Shown here piece by piece: positions 23,709 to 31,192 of a stretch of DNA of 33,291 nt (positions are counted from its first letter, which is position 1; each line of letters begins with the position of its first letter). The translations under genes and the position numbers were made by a program. Below the pieces are notes generated by a model. The model saw nothing but the letters and a program-made list of their open reading frames with translations, did no database searches and was not told the DNA's origin. Source of the DNA: a bacterium (GTDB lineage: Bacteria; Elusimicrobiota; Elusimicrobia; UBA1565). The DNA is taken from NCBI GenBank assembly GCA_004322435.1, contig SCTT01000227.1:1-33291 (forward strand). Reading direction: 5' to 3'.

Positions 23709-25154
23709 TTAGGCCCTCCGGCTGTGCGACGAAACCGCCTCGCCGCGGGCCAAAAAATGGGTCAGCCCGGCCGCCGCCGCCGCGGTCAAAAGCGGGGCCC
23801 AATGCCACCCCTTCGGCGAGGCGGAGCGCGCCTCGAGGGTCAGCAGGACCAGCGCGAACAGGGTCGCCGTGGCTAAGGCCGGGACGGCTCCCGCCGAAGC
23901 TCGGCGCGGGCCGAAGCGGCCGTAGAGGACGAGGCCCAGCACGGGCGCGTAGGCCGCGGTCGCGAAGCGCGCGGCGAAAGCGGAGAACCCCGGACGCCCG
24001 AAGGCCGCCGCCGCCGCGAGCGCGATGAGGACGGCGGACGCCGCCGCGGCGGCCCGCGCGGGCACCGGCGAGTCCTCGGGCTGGGCGAAGCGGCCGCGCA
24101 AGCCCAGGTCGTCTAAGAGCACGGCGGCGAGGCCCACGAGCGGCAGGTCCATCACCGCCGCGACGAGCAGGGCCGCCACCAACTGGCTCGCCCAGCGGCC
24201 GGCGTTCTGGACCGCGAAGTGGGGGAGGATGGACTCGGGCGCGTCGGGCAGAGCCAGCGCGGTGTTGTGGTCGTAGTAGGCCCACAGCGCCGAGCCCAGT
24301 CCCAAGTACACGACGAGCAAAGTCAGCGCCGCGAAGGCCGAGCCGATGAGGCCGCGCCGCCCGGCGTCGCCCGGCGCGTGGAGCGCGCCCTGCATCATCT
24401 CCTGATCGCCGGCGAAGGCCGCCATCGAGCCGACGAGGCCCCCGGCCAAGGCGGCGGGGGCCCAGGCGCGGTCCACGAACATGCCGCGCAGGAGCCCCCC
24501 TTCGGGCCAGAACCTCCAAACGGCGAGCTTGTGCGCCGTGTCGGCCGCGCGCAGCGCCTCGAACGGGCCGCCCTCGAGGACCACGCCCGCATAGAGCGCG
24601 AGGACCGCCCCGCCGGCGATGAGGAAGGCGGTCTGCGCCGCGCCCAGGTAGGCCGCCCCGCGCAGCCCGCCCCAGGCGGCGGCGCCGGCGGCGAAGACGG
24701 CCAACACGGCCAGCCAAGCCGCGGGCGGGGCGCCGGCCACCACGGACAGGGCGGCGGCGGCGGCCATCAGCCGCACCGCGGTCAGCAAAAAGCGCGCCGA
24801 CACGAAGGCGCCGCCGGCCCAGCGGCGGGTGCCGGGCCCGAAGCGGCCTTCGAGCCAGGCGAAGGCCGTGAGCGCCCCGCCGGCGCGCAGCGTCGGCAAG
24901 AGCCACAGCGCGATGGCGACGCGCGCCGCCGCCGAACCCGCGAAGAACTGCAGGTAGCGCCAGTCCTCGCGGAAGGCCGCGGCGGGCACGCCGAGGACCG
25001 TCATCGCGCTGGCCTCGGAGGCCGCGAAGGAGAGCGCGACGGCCCAGGCCGGCAGGGCCCCGCTCGCGGTGAAGAAGTCGCGCTCGCCCGCCGCCGGCCC
25101 CAGACGCCTTAAGAGGAAGGCCGCCCCGCCGAGGACCAACGCGCAGGCCAGCAT
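23709..25154 (-). CDS. Sodium:solute symporter (SSS family)
   Basis: A 481-residue polytopic protein with about 13 hydrophobic segments. The N-terminal region DFFTASGALPAWAVALSFAA then SEASAMTVLGVPAAAF is the SSS signature in the first two helices of the core (xxSxxSSxTFLGxPG type). WPEGGLLRGMF and GDQEMMQGALHAPG are also family-typical. Length fits. The substrate is unknown; sialic acid, other sugars, amino acids and vitamins are all carried by this family. It lies 79 bp upstream of the alpha-glucan operon on the same strand. Sugar uptake for that operon, or for the MurNAc pathway nearby, is possible but only inferred. Confidence 0.87.
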   Translation of the reverse strand: MLACALVLGGAAFLLRRLGPAAGERDFFTASGALPAWAVALSFAASEASAMTVLGVPAAAFREDWRYLQFFAGSAAARVAIALWLLPTLRAGGALTAFAWLEGRFGPGTRRWAGGAFVSARFLLTAVRLMAAAAALSVVAGAPPAAWLAVLAVFAAGAAAWGGLRGAAYLGAAQTAFLIAGGAVLALYAGVVLEGGPFEALRAADTAHKLAVWRFWPEGGLLRGMFVDRAWAPAALAGGLVGSMAAFAGDQEMMQGALHAPGDAGRRGLIGSAFAALTLLVVYLGLGSALWAYYDHNTALALPDAPESILPHFAVQNAGRWASQLVAALLVAAVMDLPLVGLAAVLLDDLGLRGRFAQPEDSPVPARAAAAASAVLIALAAAAAFGRPGFSAFAARFATAAYAPVLGLVLYGRFGPRRASAGAVPALATATLFALVLLTLEARSASPKGWHWAPLLTAAAAAGLTHFLARGEAVSSHSRRA

Positions 25155-25189
25155 CCTCTCTATTTACCCCGCTTCCCCCCTTTCCACAA
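25155..25189 (-). promoter_or_regulatory. Promoter of the symporter gene
   Basis: On the minus strand: TTGTGG (25189-25184), 17 bp, TAAATA (25166-25161), 6 nt, ATG 25154. An AGAGAGG also abuts the ATG but is too close for a usual Shine-Dalgarno. Confidence 0.45.
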
Positions 25190-25202
25190 GCCCCAACTCC
25201 AA

Positions 25203-25253
25203 ATTAGGGACAGTCCCCTATTTGTAGTCTCCAAATAGGGGACTGTCCCTAAT
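25203..25253. repeat. Perfect 22-bp inverted repeat with 7-nt loop
   Basis: Arms 25203-25224 and 25232-25253 are exact reverse complements containing AGGGACAGTCCCCTATTT. The element sits between the divergent symporter and Pro-rich protein genes. It looks like a single REP/RAYT-type mobile palindrome. No transposase is in the window. Confidence 0.8.
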
Positions 25254-25276
25254 CTGTAGTTTACGGCCGGGCCATA

Positions 25277-25305
25277 TTTACGTAACTCTGGACGAGCACT
25301 ATAAT
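25277..25305 (+). promoter_or_regulatory. Promoter of the Pro-rich secreted protein gene
   Basis: TTTACG (25277-25282), 17 bp, consensus TATAAT (25300-25305), then 7 nt to ATG 25313. The -10 overlaps the ATG at 25304, so that ATG cannot be in a transcript made from this promoter. Confidence 0.65.
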
Positions 25306-25312
25306 GGCGAAG

Positions 25313-27568
25313 ATGAGGGCTCCCTTATTGGCGGCGGCGGTGCTCCTGGCGGGCGCCGCGTGGGCGGCGGGTCCGGACGCCCCGTTCGACATCCACGACA
25401 TCCCGGTCGACAACTGCGACTTCATGCTCCTGACGGAAAAGGGGTACTCCTTCGACGCCGAAGGCATGCTGCGCTCGCCCAACAAGATGACGGTCTCGCG
25501 CGAGGATGCCGCCTACATCCTGGAGGACCTGCGCAGCCGACGGCGCCTGGCCGACCTCCTCGAGATCAAGATCATCCAGGACCGCGCGGCCGTCAACGGC
25601 CTGCTCTCCAAGGAGGACAAGGCGGCGCTGCGGCGCATCGGCCAGCGGGACTGGCCCATCCTGAGCAAATCCGCGCGTGAGCAGCTCAAGTCCGTGTTCA
25701 CCGACCGCGAGCTCTACGACATGGCCGCGAGCGCGCCGAAGGCCCCCCTCCCCGACTCCTCCGCGGTGTCCCCGCCCGACGTGCGCCCGAGCCAGGTGCC
25801 GGCCGCCGTCCCGCTCGACCAACAGCTAAACACTTTGAGCGGGACGCTCATGCCGCTGGGCGCCCGGGCCCCCCAGGCTCCGTTCCGGCCGCCGCTTCCC
25901 CCGGCCCCTCCCGTCGCCGCGGCGCCGGTTCCCGCTCCGGCACCGACTCCGGCCGCTCCCCCGGCTCCCGCTCCAGTGCCCGTCCCGCCGGCGGCTCCGG
26001 CTCCCACCCCGGTCCCGACGCCCGCGCCGGCCGCCGAAGCGATCCCCCTCGACATCAAAGCCTTGCCGGCCCCTTGGGCGAATCTGCCGGCGGCGCCGGT
26101 TCCCGCCGCGCCGGCCGTACCGGCGACCCCGGCCCCGCAGGCCGCTCCAGTCGTCCAACCGCCCCCAACGGTGACGGCGGCGCCCACGCCGGTCGTCCCA
26201 GTCCCCGCTCCTGAACCCGCCCCGGCGCCCGTCGTTGCACCCGCCCCCGTCGTCGCCCCGGCGCCCGTCGCCCCACCCCTGCCGGTCGCCCCGCCGCCGG
26301 CGCCCGCATCGGCCCTCCCCGCACCGAAGGCGGACCCTAACGCCCCGGCACCGCTGCCCAGCGAGGAGGAGCTCGAGAACGCGCCGCTGGAGGCCCCGAA
26401 GGCCGCCGCGCCCCCGGTGAAGGCGCCCGCCGCCGCCGCCCCCGACGTGAACCTCGCCTCCCTCCCGCCGGCGGTGGCCGCCGCGCTGTCCGCCCCCGCC
26501 GCCGCGCCCCCGCCGCAGGTCGCCGCCGCCGCGGGACTGACGCCGCCGCCCGTCCCCCTGACCATCCCGGCCGAGGGCTACCGCATCGAAGCCGCCGCAC
26601 CCCCGCCCGTGCGCCAGGCCGAAGGGCTCTCCCCCGCCGCCCTCCCGAACTCCACGCTCGTCGCCCCGCCTCCGCCGGCGGCCCCGGCCGCCCCGGTCCC
26701 GGCCGGCCCCCCGTATCCGCCGGTGACGCCCGACGCGTTCTCCGCCTTCCTGGCCCAGGCCCCCTACGGCCGCACGGAGAAGTCGCTGCTCGCGATGGTG
26801 TCGGCCAACCTCCCCGAGCCGGAGCGCACGCGCGCGTTGGGCGTGCTGGTCAAGCGCATGCCGCACGTGGTGCTCGACTCCCGGCGGGCGGGCCTCGACG
26901 CCCGGGCCTCCATCACCCTCACCGCGGCGCCCGGACAGCGCGCGCTCGAGACCGTGGCGCTCCACGACGGACCCATCCTGCGCTCGGCCGACTCCTTCCT
27001 CAAGGCCGACCACGCCTGGCTGCTGCCGGACGACCCGGCGTTCTACGCCGCGCGCGGCCTGCCCGTCCCGCCGGACGCCGCGTTCTCCCGCGAGAGCGCT
27101 TCCGCCGGCGAGCAGGCCACCAAGTGGGGCCGCGCGAAGGTCTATCCCGACGGCTCGCGGCGCCTGTCGCGCTCCGAGACCGTGCTGGCCGGGGCCCTGA
27201 CCCGGGCTCTCCTCCTCCTCGACGCCCGCACGCGCATGCCCGGGGACGCCGTCGGCGCCGAGCTCTCCGCGCGCGTCGGCGAGTTCCGGCTCTATCAGTC
27301 CCTCGAGAAGGCGGCCAACGACGAGCCGGCGCTCGACAAGGACACGCTGGCGCTCTACCACGAATGGCGCGACCGCCCGATGGACTTCGTCGACACGATG
27401 GCGCACGGCTTCTTCGCGGTCGACGCCGGCGCGCGCATCGCCGGCGAGGCGGGGCTCGGCGTCGGCCGGGAGCCCCTGTCCGCCGCCCCGCCGCTGCCCG
27501 CCGCCGGCTCGGCGGCGGAGGCCGCCTGGCTCGAGTCCGAACGGCTGGCCCGGGAGGTCCGCGAATGA
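25313..27568 (+). CDS. Secreted protein with long Pro/Ala-rich low-complexity region
   Basis: A 751-residue protein from ATG 25313; a frame from 25304 is three residues longer but conflicts with the -10 box. The signal peptide is MRAPLLAAAVLLAGAAWAAG. Residues about 20-140 form a small helical domain (FDIHDIPVDNCDFMLLTEKG, SREDAAYILEDLRSRRRLAD). From about 145 to 480 the sequence is almost only P, A, V and T, likely an extended spacer that crosses periplasm or cell wall. The C-terminal domain (about 480-751) has FSAFLAQAPYGRTEKSLLAM, KVYPDGSRRLSRSETVLAGA and YHEWRDRPMDFVDTMAHGFF; no catalytic motif is recognised. Its stop overlaps the next start (ATGA). Confidence 0.78.
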   Translation: MRAPLLAAAVLLAGAAWAAGPDAPFDIHDIPVDNCDFMLLTEKGYSFDAEGMLRSPNKMTVSREDAAYILEDLRSRRRLADLLEIKIIQDRAAVNGLLSKEDKAALRRIGQRDWPILSKSAREQLKSVFTDRELYDMAASAPKAPLPDSSAVSPPDVRPSQVPAAVPLDQQLNTLSGTLMPLGARAPQAPFRPPLPPAPPVAAAPVPAPAPTPAAPPAPAPVPVPPAAPAPTPVPTPAPAAEAIPLDIKALPAPWANLPAAPVPAAPAVPATPAPQAAPVVQPPPTVTAAPTPVVPVPAPEPAPAPVVAPAPVVAPAPVAPPLPVAPPPAPASALPAPKADPNAPAPLPSEEELENAPLEAPKAAAPPVKAPAAAAPDVNLASLPPAVAAALSAPAAAPPPQVAAAAGLTPPPVPLTIPAEGYRIEAAAPPPVRQAEGLSPAALPNSTLVAPPPPAAPAAPVPAGPPYPPVTPDAFSAFLAQAPYGRTEKSLLAMVSANLPEPERTRALGVLVKRMPHVVLDSRRAGLDARASITLTAAPGQRALETVALHDGPILRSADSFLKADHAWLLPDDPAFYAARGLPVPPDAAFSRESASAGEQATKWGRAKVYPDGSRRLSRSETVLAGALTRALLLLDARTRMPGDAVGAELSARVGEFRLYQSLEKAANDEPALDKDTLALYHEWRDRPMDFVDTMAHGFFAVDAGARIAGEAGLGVGREPLSAAPPLPAAGSAAEAAWLESERLAREVRE

Positions 27569-28104
27569 GGCTCCTCGCGCTGGCCTTGGTCCTCGCCCTC
27601 CCCGCCGTCGCCGAGGACGAGGTCCCTTACACCCCGCCGAGCCGGGCCTTCTCGTGCACGCTGCCGATGGGCTGGACCGCCTACGAGCAGGCGACGCCGG
27701 CCGGCACCGTCGCCCATATCGTCGGCCCCGAGACGGCCGCGGGCTGGCGCCCCGCCTACCACGTCCACGTCGTCGAGAAGGGGAAGCCCGGCTGGCGCCG
27801 CGGCCGGGACACCCTCAAAGCGCTGCGCCGGTCCGAGGACGCCGCCGAACGGACCGTGACGGGCCTCAACTCGTGGCGCGTCGCGCGCAAGCCCGCCCGC
27901 CTCTTCGAGGCCCGCGAGAGCCGGATGTTCCCGCCCGGCCGCCTTCCCGCCGAGTACCTGGAGCTGCACCACTTCTACGCCTACGTCCCCTCCGTCGGAG
28001 AGGATTACATCGTCGTCAAGCTCACGACGCGGGAATCCGAATACCTCGATTACCGCAAGGAGTTCACCCGCTTCCTGGAATCCATGCGCGTGCTAGGATA
28101 CTGA
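27565..28104 (+). CDS. Small secreted protein, PsbP-like pattern
   Basis: A 179-residue protein whose ATG overlaps the upstream TGA (27565-27568). Signal peptide MRLLALALVLALPAVA. The mature part has RAFSCTLPMGWTAYEQAT, VHVVEKGKPGWRRGRDTLKA and a terminal YRKEFTRFLESMRVLGY. This is the same layout as the 191-residue protein at 13177-13752: GW turn, central strand, helix with charged residues, and final F..F helix. Function unknown. Coupling to a large secreted protein repeats the arrangement at 13177-15653. Confidence 0.7.
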   Translation: MRLLALALVLALPAVAEDEVPYTPPSRAFSCTLPMGWTAYEQATPAGTVAHIVGPETAAGWRPAYHVHVVEKGKPGWRRGRDTLKALRRSEDAAERTVTGLNSWRVARKPARLFEARESRMFPPGRLPAEYLELHHFYAYVPSVGEDYIVVKLTTRESEYLDYRKEFTRFLESMRVLGY

Positions 28105-28105
28105 C

Positions 28106-28459
28106 GTGGCGGCGACCCACTTCAACTGCCCGCGCTGCCGGCGGCAGCTCCGGAAGAGCCCGCAGGCCTTCGTGATGGGCTGGGCGGGCATCAAGGCCGG
28201 TCCGGAAGAGGCGGGCTTCCCCCCCACGGTGACCTGCCCGGGCTGCGGCTACGCCATCTCCACCGCCGCGATGCTCGCCGGGGACTTGGACCCCAAGCGC
28301 GACTGGGTCACCCCCATCGCCGTGACCTTCGGGGTCTTGAGCTTCCTCTACTTCCGCCTGGGACAGGGCCTCTCGGACGCCAAATCCGTGGGCGCCGGCT
28401 TCGTGGTGACCTTCGTCCTCTTGGGCGCCGCCGACCTCTACGACCGCCTGCGCCGCTAA
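28106..28459 (+). CDS. Zinc-ribbon membrane protein, unknown
   Basis: A 117-residue protein from GTG 28106, one base after the previous stop. Cysteine pairs CPRC (C8, C11) and CPGC (C44, C47) form a four-cysteine zinc ribbon. Two hydrophobic segments follow (about 67-83 and 94-109), then DLYDRLRR. No signal peptide, so the ribbon is probably cytoplasmic at the membrane. It is third in the unit with the two secreted proteins. No family name is offered. Its stop lies 12 nt from the stop of convergent anmK. Confidence 0.7.
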   Translation: MAATHFNCPRCRRQLRKSPQAFVMGWAGIKAGPEEAGFPPTVTCPGCGYAISTAAMLAGDLDPKRDWVTPIAVTFGVLSFLYFRLGQGLSDAKSVGAGFVVTFVLLGAADLYDRLRR

Positions 28460-28471
28460 GACCCTCCGCTG

Positions 28472-29572
28472 TTAACGGATGACCTTGCCGAGCACGCGCG
28501 CGCCGCGCGCGCCGGTGGCCTTCGGGCAGTGGTTGAGCCGGCCTTGCACGGCAAAGAGCCCCATCACCGCCATGAGCGCGGGTTCCTTGGCCAAAGGCGG
28601 CAGGCCGTGGGCCGAGCTGGGGACCACGGGGACCGGCATGAGCGCCGCCAGGTCGCGCATCAAGGTCGGATTGAGGGCGCCGCCGCCGCTGACGACCAGC
28701 TCGCGGACCCGCGCGCGCGGCAAAAGGTAGCGCCGCGCCTGGTCGGCGATGCTCGCCGCCGTGAAGCGCGTCGCCGTCGCCAGCGCGTCCGCGTGGGAAT
28801 AGCGGGAGCGCGGCAGCCAGCGCGCGAGGAAGGGTTCGGCGAACTCCCCGCGGTCGAGGCTCTTGGGCGGCCGGCGCGAGAAGAACGGGTTCTTAAGGAG
28901 GCGGCGCACCAAGGCCTCGTCGGCCCGGCCGCGCGCGGCGATCTTGCCGCCGCTGTCGTAGTCGAGGCGCCCTCCGGTGGCGCGGCGCGCCGCGGCGTCC
29001 ATGACGGCGTTGCCCGGGCCTGTGTCGAAGGCGACGGTCGGCGCGCCGCGGCCGACCAACGCCGCGTTCGCCACGCCCCCGATGTTCTGAAGAATCCGCG
29101 GCGGGCCGTCGCCGTAGAGGAGCTCGTCTAGGAAGGGCACGAGCGGCGCGCCTTCGCCTCCGGCGGCCATGTCGCGCGGCCGGAAGTCGCAGGCGACCGG
29201 GACGCCCAGCGCCTCGGCCAGAAAAGAGGCTTCCCCGATCTGCAAGGTCGACGGGTCCGCGGCCCGCGGCCGGTGGACGACGGTCTGCCCGTGCGAGCCG
29301 ACGGCGGCCAAGCGGCGCGCCGGGACGCGTTCGGCCTTGAGGAACCGCACTGCCGCCTTCGCGAAGGCCCGGCCCAACTCGAAGTCGAGCGCCGAGAGTT
29401 CTCCGGCCCGCGCCTCGGGGGCGGCCAAAATGCGGCGGCGCAGGGCCGGCGCGTAGGCATAAGTCGCGTGGGCCCTCACCCGCAGGCGCCGCCCCGAGAC
29501 TTCGACGAGCCCCAAACTCACGCCGTCGGCGGAGGTCCCGGACATGAGCCCCAAGGCTAAAGGCGGTTTCAC
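28472..29572 (-). CDS. anmK: Anhydro-N-acetylmuramic acid kinase
   Basis: A 366-residue protein, family-normal length, from GTG 29572. AnmK opens and phosphorylates 1,6-anhydro-MurNAc with ATP to give MurNAc-6-phosphate, the substrate of MurQ. Diagnostic motifs: LGLMSGTSADGVSLGLVEV at the N-terminus (family GLMSGTSxDGxD), GSHGQTVVHRP, STLQIGEASFLAE, LQNIGGVANA, AFDTGPGNAVMDA and VSGGGALNPTLM. The usual second Asp after DG is replaced (DGVS), which I would check against relatives. The enzyme is cytoplasmic. It is monocistronic here, convergent with the zinc-ribbon gene, and separated from murQ by two genes. Confidence 0.93.
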   Translation of the reverse strand: MKPPLALGLMSGTSADGVSLGLVEVSGRRLRVRAHATYAYAPALRRRILAAPEARAGELSALDFELGRAFAKAAVRFLKAERVPARRLAAVGSHGQTVVHRPRAADPSTLQIGEASFLAEALGVPVACDFRPRDMAAGGEGAPLVPFLDELLYGDGPPRILQNIGGVANAALVGRGAPTVAFDTGPGNAVMDAAARRATGGRLDYDSGGKIAARGRADEALVRRLLKNPFFSRRPPKSLDRGEFAEPFLARWLPRSRYSHADALATATRFTAASIADQARRYLLPRARVRELVVSGGGALNPTLMRDLAALMPVPVVPSSAHGLPPLAKEPALMAVMGLFAVQGRLNHCPKATGARGARVLGKVIR

Positions 29573-29584
29573 CCGCCTACTTTA
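29573..29584 (-). promoter_or_regulatory. -10 box for anmK
   Basis: On the minus strand TAAAGT (29584-29579) is followed by 6 nt (AGGCGG) and GTG 29572. The purine stretch touches the start codon, so leaderless initiation seems more likely than Shine-Dalgarno use. Confidence 0.5.
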
Positions 29585-29659
29585 TCAAGTCTGACGCGCA
29601 CTGACCCCCGGCGGCTGGCCCGCCGGGCGCCGAACTGCTACTACTACTAGAGCCGTGCC

Positions 29660-29665
29660 GGAGGG
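29660..29665 (+). promoter_or_regulatory. Shine-Dalgarno GGAGGG for the triple-repeat protein gene
   Basis: GGAGGG ends 3 nt before ATG 29669 and 9 nt before the in-frame ATG 29675. This is the clearest ribosome-binding site in the window and contrasts with the leaderless-looking genes. The second ATG is equally possible. Confidence 0.5.
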
Positions 29666-29668
29666 AAG

Positions 29669-30172
29669 ATGGCCATGATTCGAACCGTCTCTGCTCTCGT
29701 GTTCGCGCTCGCCTGGGCTGTTCGCGTCGGATACGCCGCCGAGAAGAGCGCCGCGACCCCGGAGATGAAGGCCGAGTACAAAAAGATCATGGCCTTGCCG
29801 GAGGCCGAGCGCCCGGCGGCCATCGACGCCTTCCAGAAAAAGCACGGGCTCGTCCCGAAGATCGAAGAGGCCCGCCCCTCGAAGAAGCCCGCTCCCAAGG
29901 AGGAGGCCGCCCCGCCTCCCGAGGCTCCGTCCCCCGAGCTCAAGGCCGAGTATCTGCGCCTCAAGGCCCTGCCCGAGGACCAGCGCGAGGCGGCGCTCAA
30001 GGAGTTCAACGCCGCCCACCCCGGCGAGGCCAAGGGCCGCCGCCGGAAATCGCTCAGCTCCGAGACCGCGCGCATCATGGAGCTGCCGGAGGCGGAGCGG
30101 GAGCCGGCCCTGCGCGCGCTGCGCGCCCGGTTCGGGATGCGCGAGGGCGAGGCGGCGAAGAAGAAACGCTAG
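29669..30172 (+). CDS. Secreted charged protein with three helical repeats
   Basis: A 167-residue protein with a signal peptide (to about residue 23, ending VGYA). Three related units follow: 31-60 (PEMKAEYKKIMALPEAER...), 89-118 (PELKAEYLRLKALPEDQR...) and 130-157 (SSETARIMELPEAEREPAL). The shared core is a helix with E/K-rich heptads, then ALPE..R..AL..F. Units 1 and 2 are separated by a Lys/Pro/Glu-rich spacer. The protein is very charged and ends KKKR. It may bind another macromolecule such as cell wall or nucleic acid, but this is a guess. No known family is recognised. Its stop is 3 nt from the convergent esterase stop. Confidence 0.72.
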   Translation: MAMIRTVSALVFALAWAVRVGYAAEKSAATPEMKAEYKKIMALPEAERPAAIDAFQKKHGLVPKIEEARPSKKPAPKEEAAPPPEAPSPELKAEYLRLKALPEDQREAALKEFNAAHPGEAKGRRRKSLSSETARIMELPEAEREPALRALRARFGMREGEAAKKKR

Positions 30173-30175
30173 GCG

Positions 30176-31192
30176 CTACGCGGCCTTGGCGAACCCGGCC
30201 TTGAGGCGCGCGAAGCCCACGTCGTAGCGGTCGCCGATGCCGAAGTGGCCGCCGCCGTGCTCCTCGTGGACGTGGGGCACCTTGAGGCGCTTGAGCTCGC
30301 GCGACAGCGCGCGGGCGCCCAGGTGCAGGTAGAACTCGTCTTTGACCCCGCAGTCGAAGTAGAGCGTCTTGAGGCTTTTAAGCGCCTTGACGTGCTTGGC
30401 CGCCAGCTTCACCGGGTCGTGCTCGAGCCAGCGCGCGAAGACGGGCCCGACGACCTCGCCGGTCCTCGTGTCGAAGGGCAGATCGAAGCCCAACTCGCTC
30501 TTGGGATTGGGCGAATAGGCCGAGGCCATCCCCGCCATATTGATGAGAGAGTGGTCCAAGCTCTCCTTGTCCCGCGCCGCCGCGAAGGCCTCGAGGAACT
30601 TCTTGAAGTCGCCCCCGTAGGGCGCGAGGGCGTTCACGCATTTGGGGAAGTCGGCGCCGTAGGACACCTCGAAGAGCGTGTCGCCCGAGTGGCTGACGCA
30701 GTGCCCGAACACGTCGGGATGGCGCATCGCGAGGACCAGCGAGGCGTAGCCGCCGCTCGACTTGCCCAAGACCGCGCGGCCCGCGGGCTTGGCGGAGGTG
30801 CGGAAGCGCCCGTCGATATAGGGGACGAGCTCGGCCACCACGTGGTCCTCGTAGCGCCCGGTCCCTTCCGAGTTGATGTACTGCCCGCCGCCGTAGCGCG
30901 TGAAGCCGTCGGGGAGGACCAGCACGGCCTCAGGGGCCTTCCCCTCCTGGATGAGGCGGTCGAAGCGCTCGACGGGGTTCTCGCGCCAGGGATGGCTCAG
31001 CGCGGACCACTTGGCCAGGCCGGTGAAGCCCTGCAGGAAGTAGACGACGGGATAGCGGCGCTCCAGGTCTTCCTTGTAGGAGGGCGGCAGGTAGACGGGG
31101 ATCTCGCGCAGGCGCGGGTCGCCCAGCGGGTTCCCCTTGAGGACGACGCTCCCGACGGTCTCGGTCAGCAAGGTCCCGGCGAAGTTCTTCAT
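30176..31192 (-). CDS. Esterase, alpha/beta-hydrolase of the esterase D/Fes type
   Basis: A 338-residue cytoplasmic protein; no signal peptide. The N-terminal half has REIPVYLPPSYKEDLERRYP then VVYFLQGFTG, the usual opening of the putative esterase (PF00756-type) family. The nucleophile elbow is GKSSGGYAS near residue 145, the acid probably in FDCGVKDEF near 281, and the histidine in HGGGHFG near 313. Related enzymes act on S-formylglutathione, siderophores or acyl sugars, so the substrate is open. It is last in an operon: ATG 31192 overlaps the murQ stop (ATGA). It might deacylate muropeptide sugars, but only position suggests so. Confidence 0.85.
   Translation of the reverse strand: MKNFAGTLLTETVGSVVLKGNPLGDPRLREIPVYLPPSYKEDLERRYPVVYFLQGFTGLAKWSALSHPWRENPVERFDRLIQEGKAPEAVLVLPDGFTRYGGGQYINSEGTGRYEDHVVAELVPYIDGRFRTSAKPAGRAVLGKSSGGYASLVLAMRHPDVFGHCVSHSGDTLFEVSYGADFPKCVNALAPYGGDFKKFLEAFAAARDKESLDHSLINMAGMASAYSPNPKSELGFDLPFDTRTGEVVGPVFARWLEHDPVKLAAKHVKALKSLKTLYFDCGVKDEFYLHLGARALSRELKRLKVPHVHEEHGGGHFGIGDRYDVGFARLKAGFAKAA

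Noticed and set aside
25826-27406. Minus-strand frame opposite the Pro-rich gene, Gly/Arg-rich
   Set aside because: It is the complement of Pro/Ala codons; the plus strand has signal peptide, promoter and coupled downstream gene.
29638-29650. CTA tandem repeat as a phase-variable tract
   Set aside because: Only about four units, outside the coding frame; short enough to be chance.
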